From: Caprella mutica
Lineage: Eukaryota; Arthropoda; Malacostraca; Amphipoda; Caprellidae
Assembly (NCBI GenBank): GCA_947561585.1
Contig: CANNZV010001056.1
Location: 196,024-260,023 of the forward strand
Direction: 5' to 3'
DNA: 64,000 bases
Below the pieces are notes generated by a model. That model was not told the DNA's origin and made no database searches. It saw nothing but the letters and a program-made list of their open reading frames with translations. Of this stretch, positions 58,119-64,000 are shown one piece after another. How positions within the stretch are numbered: the first letter of the stretch is position 1; each line of letters opens with the position of its first letter. A program made the position numbers and the translations under genes.

Positions 58119-58756
58119 TTGAATATTTTTCTAATATTTAATATTTTTCTAATATTTAATATTTTTCTAATATTTAATATTTTTCTAATATTTAATATTT
58201 TTCTAATATTTAATATTTTTTTAATATTTAATATTTTTTTAATATTTAATATTTTTCTAATATTTAATATTTTTCTAATATTTAATATTTTTTTAATACT
58301 GAATATATTTTCAATACTGAATACTTTTTTAATACTGAATCTTTTTTTAATATTGAATATTTTTTTAATACTGAATATTTTTTTAATACTGAATACTTTT
58401 TTAATACTGAATCTTTTTTTAATACTGAATATTTTTTTAATACTGAATATTTTTTTAATATTGAATATTTTTTTAATTCTGAATATTTTTTTAATACTGA
58501 ATACTTTTTTAATACTGAATACTTTTTTAATATTGAATATTTTTTTAATACTGAATATTTTTTTAATATTGAATATTTTTTTAATACTGAATATTTTTTT
58601 AATATTTAATATTTTTCAAATATTTTATATTTTTTTAATATTTTATATTTTTCTAATATTTAATATTTTTCTAATATTTAATATTTTTCTAATATTTAAT
58701 ATTTTTTTAATATTTAATATTTTTTTAATACTGAATATTTTTTTAATACTGAATTT
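58119..58756. repeat. Minisatellite, 18-bp unit, first part
   Basis: Copies of TTTAATATTTTTCTAATA at the outside and TTTTTTTAATACTGAATA in the middle, in blocks. The unit is a multiple of three and encodes NIFLIF or NIFLIL in the plus frame, an artefact. It is interrupted at 58757 by a retrotransposon and resumes at about 59420. Confidence 0.95.
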
Positions 58757-59413
58757 TTTATTTTTTATTTATTTATTTGAGCTTACAAAATATATACAGA
58801 GTAAAATGAAAAAATACACAATTCAAACAAAAATACAAATTAATTGCAGCTAAGGTTCCGTGAAAGTTAAAACTTGTGAAACCTAATTAAAAATCTACAA
58901 ACAATAAAAAACTAAGAACTATATTTACTAAAACAATATTCTTTAAAAAGCTTCTTAAATTTAAAATCTGACATTGGTTCTGTTAAAATAGAAGGAAGTT
59001 TATTGTACAGTTCTATGGATCTAAAAATAGTAAAATTCCGCTCCAATTCTATTCGAATTGGAGGAAGATAAAACCTATTTGTTCTGGTGTTATGCTCGTG
59101 AGAAGGGATGAAGTCAGTAAAATATTTATTTAAAAGATGAGGCTCGTCATATAATGCTCTACGTAGAAATTTCATTAAAAAGTAGTCTGCGACATCGTCA
59201 AATTTTAAAAGTTTCAGATTTATATACATTTCATTTAAAACCATAGTAGGGATGTTATTTTCATCCCTTCTCACGTTTAAAATTGCTCTTAAAATATTAT
59301 TGATTAAAACTCTCAGTGGTTGCAAATGAGTATTAAAAGTCTTGCTAAAAATGATTATTGATTGAGTAAAAACAGAATATGCTAGTGAATAGTAAATTAA
59401 AATTAGACTTTTT
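58757..59413 (-). mobile_element. 5'-truncated non-LTR retrotransposon inserted in the 18-bp array
   Basis: The insertion splits the array. On the minus strand it begins inside the RT-derived region, ends with a 3' UTR of about 155 bp, and terminates in TTGTAAGCTCAAATAAATAA followed by an A/T-rich tail, a 3' end typical of several arthropod LINE families. A target-site duplication cannot be read because both flanks are T-rich array sequence. It must be younger than the array. Confidence 0.85.
58912..59412 (-). pseudogene. LINE ORF2 C-terminal fragment
   Basis: On the minus strand the frame is open from the truncation point and reads SLILIYYSLAYSVFTQSI, then KTFNTHLQPLRVLINNILRA, and on through HEHNTRTNRFYLPPIRIELE to SDFKFKKLFKEYCFSKYSS and a stop. 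The early block matches the post-RT thumb-like region (YYSL.YS..) of Jockey/CR1-like LINEs, and HNTR...LP.......F...ELYN.LP is the conserved C-terminal block. About 166 residues are uninterrupted, so the insertion is fairly recent, but it lacks the endonuclease and RT catalytic parts and cannot move on its own. The exact clade is not determined. Confidence 0.8.
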
Positions 59414-59419
59414 TTATTA

Positions 59420-60070
59420 ATAATACTTTTTTAATACTGAATCTTTTTTTAATATGGAATATTTTTTTAATGCTGAATATTTTTCTAATATTTAATATTT
59501 TTCTAATATTTAATATTTTTCTAATATTTAATATTTTTCTAATATTTAATATTTTTCTAATATTTAATATTTTTCTAATATTTAATATTTTTCTAATATT
59601 TAATATTTTTCTAATATTTAATATTTTTCTAATATTTAATATTTTTTTAATATTTAATATTTTTCTAATATTTAATATTTTTCTAATATTTAATATTTTT
59701 TAATACTGAATATTTTTTTAATACTGAATACTTTTTTAATACTGAATCTTTTTTTAATACTGAATATTTTTTTAATACTGAATATTTTTTTAATATTGAA
59801 TATTTTTTTAATATTGAATATTTTTTTAATACTGAATATTTTTTTAATACTGAATACTTTTTTAATACTGAATCTTTTTTAATATTGAATCTTTTTTTAA
59901 TACAGAATACTTTTTTAATAGCTACTGAATACTTTTTTAATACTGAATATTTTTTTAATATTGAATATTTTTTTAATACTGAATATTTTTTTAATATTGA
60001 ATATTTTTTTAATACTGAATATTTTTTAATACTGAATATTTTTTTAATATTGAATATTTTTTTAATATTG
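59420..60070. repeat. Minisatellite, 18-bp unit, second part
   Basis: Continuation of the split 18-bp array, again in two blocks: TTTCTAATATTTAATATT on the left, TTTTTTTAATACTGAATA on the right. Spurious frames on both strands (KKYSVLKKYSIL; NIFLIF) come from it. Confidence 0.95.
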
Positions 60071-60480
60071 GACAGATATTCAATGCAGGACAAACATATA
60101 ATTTAATATAAGACTGATATTTAATTTTATGGGAAATACTGAATCTACACAAATATTTAATTAAAAAATATATTAAAGTAAGATTTCATTTAATATATGA
60201 CAATTAATTTAATATGGACAAATATCTATTATACGAAATATATTTAATATAATGTAGGATCAATATTTATAATGAGAACAAATATTTAATATATGACGTC
60301 TATTTATATAGAACCAATTAATTAATAAAGGGTAGATATAAAATATTAAATTAAATGTAATCAATATAGTATTGAATATCTAATATAGGGCTAAATATGA
60401 CTAATATATGGAACCAAATATTTAATATATGGCAAATAGTTACTATAGAAACAAAACAAATAATATCGGATAAATAGGTT
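60071..60480. repeat. Degenerate flank of the 18-bp array
   Basis: Scattered ATAGGACAAATATTTAATAT-like words with variable spacing mirror the left flank at 57524-58118. Confidence 0.7.
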
Positions 60481-61106
60481 TTTGTATTACCAAATATTTG
60501 AAATAATATCAAATATTCATGATAGCAAGTAGATATTTCAATTCCTCTTTGATTTATCATTAAATTTAGCAACTAGATTTTTTGTAATTCATATTGAAAA
60601 TATCTTTTATTTTGTAGGAACTATTCCCCATTAAATTTTACCATACGATTTAGAAATTAAATACATTTAAGAAAAAATTATTTTATATACAAATTTATAT
60701 TTAAATTATTGAACATTTTCTACATTCTGGTTACTATAAGAAAAGGAATATAATTTACCTAGTTAAATATTAATATTTTGATACTTTTTCTAATGTAATC
60801 GAGTGTTTAGAACCTAACCTGTGACTCAGAACTTAAAAAGTGCCAAAAAATGTCATAAAACACCGGGGCAGGAAATTCCTTTGGTTTATTTTCAGAGAAT
60901 ATAATAAAGCGAGAGACAAAGAATGAATGTTGGTGAAAGGTAAAAGAAGATAAAGAGGGAATAGGAAAGCAGATATTGGGCAATTTAACCTCTGCGACAC
61001 ACGCCTAAGTGTGTACAAGTTACTAAGTGTGTCAAACGCTAAACAACACATCTAGGGAGGAGCTAGTAAGGAAAGTATTGCATAATAAACCGATAGGAAG
61101 ATTAAA
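60481..61106. other. No feature seen
   Basis: AT-rich spacer. The minus frame at 60833-61051 has no recognised family. Confidence 0.45.
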
Positions 61107-61455
61107 TGTGCACTGTACTTAACTACAAACTGATTGAAGTGTGCTCTGTACTTAACTACAAACTGATTGAAGTGTGCTCTGTACTTAACTACAAACTGAT
61201 TGAAGTGTGCTCTGTACTTAACTACAAACTGATTGAACTGTGCACTGTACTTAAATACGAACGGACTAAAGTGTGCACTGTACTTAACTACAAACTGACT
61301 AAAGTGTGCACTGTACTTAAATACAAACTGACTAAAGTGTGCACTGTACTTAACTACAAACTGACTAAAGTGTGCACTGTACTTAACTACAAACTGACTA
61401 AAGTGTGCACTGTACTTAACTACAAACTGACTTAAGTGTGCACTGTACTTAACTA
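61107..61455. repeat. Minisatellite, 33-bp unit, about 10.5 copies
   Basis: Copies of TGTGCACTGTACTTAACTAC plus AAACTGACTAAAG. The left copies carry CTGATTGAAG and GTGCTC; the right copies carry CTGACTAAAG. The unit is a multiple of three and an ATG lies at 61106, giving a 109-codon frame (CTVLNYKLTKV repeats). Without splice or promoter evidence I treat it as non-coding. Confidence 0.95.
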
Positions 61456-61821
61456 TACATAGTTTTATTACTATGACTAAATAACTAGTATAAATAAGTT
61501 CACCTTGTATAAATTAAGTTCATTGGTAAGAATACGTGATTATTTTTCTAAACATGTCCAAGAGATGTTCTAATAATCTTCAAAATGAATATTCAGTTTG
61601 TATTAAAATTTGATATCACACTTATACTACCTTCAAAGAAATCATAGTAATTCATTATTATTTACACAATTATTATGAGAATATTATTTCAATTATTATC
61701 TAGATTTGAGTTGGTTCTAAATTTAGTTATGTGTAAATATGACCAGTAAATATATTTGATATAGTTCTCCTATGATAATTCTCCATATTTTGGAATCTTA
61801 CTTAAATTCTAACTTCTGATT
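61456..61821. other. Spacer between arrays
   Basis: AT-rich; no feature supported. Confidence 0.45.
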
Positions 61822-62448
61822 TTAAAGTCCATGTTCTACACGTTACTCAGGTTAAAGTCTGTTCCACACGTTACTCAGGTTAAAGTCTGTTCCACACGTT
61901 ACTCAGGTTAAAGTCTGTTCCACACGTTACTCAGGTTAAAGTCTGTTCTACACGTTACTCAGGTTGAAGTCTGTTCAACACGTTACTCAGGTTAAAGTCT
62001 GTTCTACACGTTACTCAGGTTAAAGTCTGTTCCACACGTTACTCAGGTTAAAGTCTGTTCCACACGTTACTCAGGTTAAAGTCTGTTCCACACGTTACTC
62101 AGGTTAAAGTCTGTTCTACACGTTACTCAGGTTGAAGTCTGTTCAACACGTTACTAAGGTTAAAGTCTGTTCAACACGTTACTCAGGTTAAAGTCTGTTC
62201 TACACGTTACTCAGGTTAAAGTCTGTTCCACACGTTACTCAGGTTAAAGTCTGTTCTACACGTTACTCAGGTTATAGTCTGTTCCACACGTTACTCAGGT
62301 TAAAGTCTGTTCTACACGTTACTCAGGTTAAAGTCTGTTCTACACGTTACTCAGGTTAAAGTCTGTTCCAAACGTTACTCAGGTTATAGTCTGTTCCACA
62401 CGTTACTCAGGTTAAAGTCAGTTCCACACGTTACTCAGGTTAAAGTGC
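61822..62448. repeat. Minisatellite, 28-bp unit, about 22 copies, next to the cuticle gene promoter
   Basis: Copies of GTTACTCAGGTTAAAGTCTG plus TTCCACAC. A TTGAAGTCTGTTCAACACG variant recurs 168 bp apart (six monomers), showing block duplication. The array ends about 50 bp upstream of the TATA box of the cuticle protein gene. Confidence 0.96.
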
Positions 62449-62482
62449 TTAGTATTCTTTTCACTGGAGGTGGTTGGGTCTG

Positions 62483-62537
62483 CAAGGTCAAGTGGTGCTA
62501 TATAAGCCTTCGCTTCTCTCTTCACTTCACAGTCAGT
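62483..62537 (+). promoter_or_regulatory. Core promoter of the cuticle protein gene with FTZ-F1-type site
   Basis: TATATAA (62499-62505) is followed by an initiator AGTCAGTC with A+1 at about 62535, the usual spacing within a few bases. Just upstream, CAAGGTCA (62483-62490) matches the core of the FTZ-F1 monomer site (YCAAGGYCR). Beta-FTZ-F1 is known to time cuticle gene expression in the moult cycle, so moult-stage regulation is a reasonable inference. Confidence 0.72.
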
Positions 62538-62577
62538 CTCCAGTCCTCTGATAGATAACAACAAACTTCTCCTCGCA

Positions 62578-62586
62578 ATGAAATAC
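62578..62586 (+). CDS. Cuticle protein gene, exon 1 (start codon, three residues)
   Basis: ATGAAATAC encodes MKY and is followed at once by donor GTGAGT (62587). A first coding exon of only a few codons, interrupting the signal peptide, is typical of arthropod cuticular protein genes. It lies about 43 bases downstream of the inferred transcription start and joins the exon at 63399 in phase 0. Confidence 0.85.
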
Positions 62587-63398
62587 GTGAGTTAAACTAA
62601 CCAATAGAATGAACTTAAAAACAGGGAAAACATACTCAAGAAATGTCTTTTGAGTTAAGGTCATATTTTGAAATCGTAACTTATCCCTATACTAGGACAA
62701 CTAAGTAATTTTAATACTGTTTTCTTGAAGGTGAATGAATAATAATAAACAAATTGTCATTTGTAACCTGATTATAATTCTCTAAAGAATACAATATCGT
62801 TCATAACTAAGTAACGTTCTCTTAACCCTGAAGCGTCCAGTGGGTCACTGGTGGAACATTAGAAATAAACATGTCTGATATCTTATGCCTCCATATTTCA
62901 AATCGCTTTTGCACTCATGGTATACAAAATGAATTTCTCAGTTTTAACTAGTTTAATAGTTTAATGACCAAATAAAAAAACCTTCTACTTCCTTTCAAAC
63001 ATTTAAAAAGATTAGATAAGTTTCCCTGTGAGAAAAGCACGTCATTCCAAGGAATAAGTCCCCATTTTTCCACTAGAGACATAATTGATAAAACTTATAA
63101 ATCATGAAACAATAAATAATGATATTTTTTTCAAGTTGTTGTCCTCATATTGTTTAAAAAAATCCTGATAAGCAAATAAATAGTCATAAAAAAATTCCCC
63201 TGTATAAAATAACATGAGCGTTCAGGAGGTCAATTAATTTATCAGTGTATTCTGCTTCGGGTTAGTTAGTTAAGTAAACTAGCACTAATTAAAAATTATC
63301 TTTCAGTTATTTAAAATTTGAATATACATAAATTATAAAATTTCTCCCATCATTCAAATTAGTGTATAATATTATTTTCATCTGCAATTCTCTCTCAG
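62587..63398 (+). other. Intron 1 of the cuticle protein gene
   Basis: A GT-AG intron of 812 bp (GTGAGT to TCTCTCAG). It is AT-rich with no array or open frame of interest. Confidence 0.8.
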
Positions 63399-63816
63399 GC
63401 CGTATTCTTCACCCTGTTGGCTCTCGCCGCTGCCAAACCCCAATCATTCGAAGATGTCATCCCAATCCTGAGGAGTGACTTCATCGCCCCTAACGAAGGC
63501 GGACAGTACAGCTTCGACACTGAAACCGGAGATGGTATCCTTAGGTCCGAATCCGGCATTGGATCAGGCCCAAGTGGTGCAGTTGAATCGCAAGGATCCA
63601 TCTCCTTCACTCACCCCGATGGTACCCCCCTTCGAACTGAAATTCGTGGCTAATGCCAATGGATACCAACCTGAATCTGATGCTCTGCCTGTCGCCCCTG
63701 CCTTCCCCCACCCAATTCCCCAGTATGTTCTTGACCAGATCGCATTTGCTGCTGAAGAAGACAGAAACAGACCATTGGACGCCAGCAGGGGCGACTACAT
63801 CCCTACTGACTACTAA
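63399..63816 (+). CDS. RR-1-type cuticle protein, exon 2, with apparent +1 frameshift
   Basis: Joined to exon 1 this gives a signal peptide (MKYAVFFTLLALAAA, cleavage likely after residue 15) and a mature part that includes GGQYSFDTETGDGI. Next come the chitin-binding Rebers-Riddiford region (GSISFTHPDG.., then VANANGYQPESDALP) and the tail PHPIPQYVLDQIAFAAEED, ending at TAA 63814-63816. The reading frame changes inside a run of six Cs at 63625-63630; five would keep one frame of about 141 residues, a normal length for the family. As written, the first frame stops at 63651 after about 87 residues and loses the core aromatic motif. Both halves are well conserved, so a homopolymer sequencing error or a very recent mutation is more likely than an old pseudogene. 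The product would be secreted by epidermis and bind chitin in flexible cuticle. Confidence 0.88.
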
Positions 63817-63873
63817 GAAATTTCGACCCCTTAACTCAACAAGTCATCAATTCATTTCTCTACATTGCACCTC

Positions 63874-63879
63874 ATTAAA
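63874..63879 (+). terminator. Polyadenylation signal candidate of the cuticle gene
   Basis: ATTAAA, the commonest variant signal, lies 58 bases after the stop codon. No AATAAA is visible before the window ends. Confidence 0.4.
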
Positions 63880-64000
63880 CAACGCAACTCATTTTGTGTT
63901 TCGAATAAGGCAGCATATTGATATATAGAATTTTTTATACGCTTCTCGTAGCTTTGGTATCTTTGCATATCAATGATGGACGTATTATTCTTCATTAGAC

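Noticed and set aside
61106..61435. ATG-initiated 109-codon frame with 11-residue repeats
   Set aside because: Entirely within the 33-bp array; no promoter, splice or composition evidence.

Overview
This window is AT-rich eukaryotic nuclear DNA. It has GT-AG spliced genes, long gene-poor stretches, many minisatellites and several decayed transposons. The clearest taxonomic clue is the cuticle protein gene at the right end. It has a Rebers-Riddiford (RR-1 type) chitin-binding region, followed by a tail with the motif FPHPIPQYVLDQIAFAAEED, which as far as I recall is typical of malacostracan crustacean arthrodial cuticle proteins. Together with a trehalose-transporter-like MFS gene, Tc1-like, Penelope-like and non-LTR element remains, and arthropod-style TATA/TCAGT core promoters, this suggests a pancrustacean, probably a malacostracan crustacean. 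The species cannot be named from this window.

Layout. 0.2-5.5 kb: three plus-strand exons encoding long Ser/Arg/Lys-rich, probably disordered protein that I cannot assign to a family. 6-13 kb: non-coding DNA with a hammerhead-ribozyme-like motif, a 25-bp array, a degenerate array and a 20-bp array. 14.7-17.5 kb: four exons of a sugar-transporter-family MFS gene (plus strand), preceded by a decayed copy of the start of its last exon. 17.5-40 kb: a gene desert with a good candidate 39-nt microexon, a TA-flanked MITE, two foldback elements (the larger made of inverted Tc1-like transposase fragments), candidate regulatory motifs (X-box, CArG box, a TATA+Inr promoter), and arrays of 15, 17 and 22 bp. 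40-48 kb: a 45-bp array, a Penelope-like RT fragment, and a 0.55-kb inverted repeat flanking a 22-bp array with a 308-bp higher-order period. 48.4-48.6 kb: a probable terminal coding exon on the minus strand. 52-62.5 kb: a dense block of arrays (11, 32, 45, 18, 33 and 28 bp). One of these is split by a 5'-truncated non-LTR retrotransposon. 62.5-63.8 kb: a two-exon cuticle protein gene with a recognisable core promoter and FTZ-F1-type site, and an apparent one-base frameshift in a run of six Cs.

Tandem arrays make up roughly a sixth of the window. Most of the long open reading frames are open only because the array monomer lacks stop codons, and I do not treat those as genes. The recognisable genes show no sign of working together as an operon or pathway. 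The strongest leads are the candidate 39-nt microexon, the Tc1-like foldback, the Penelope-like inverted structure, the higher-order repeats, and the minisatellite directly abutting the cuticle gene promoter.
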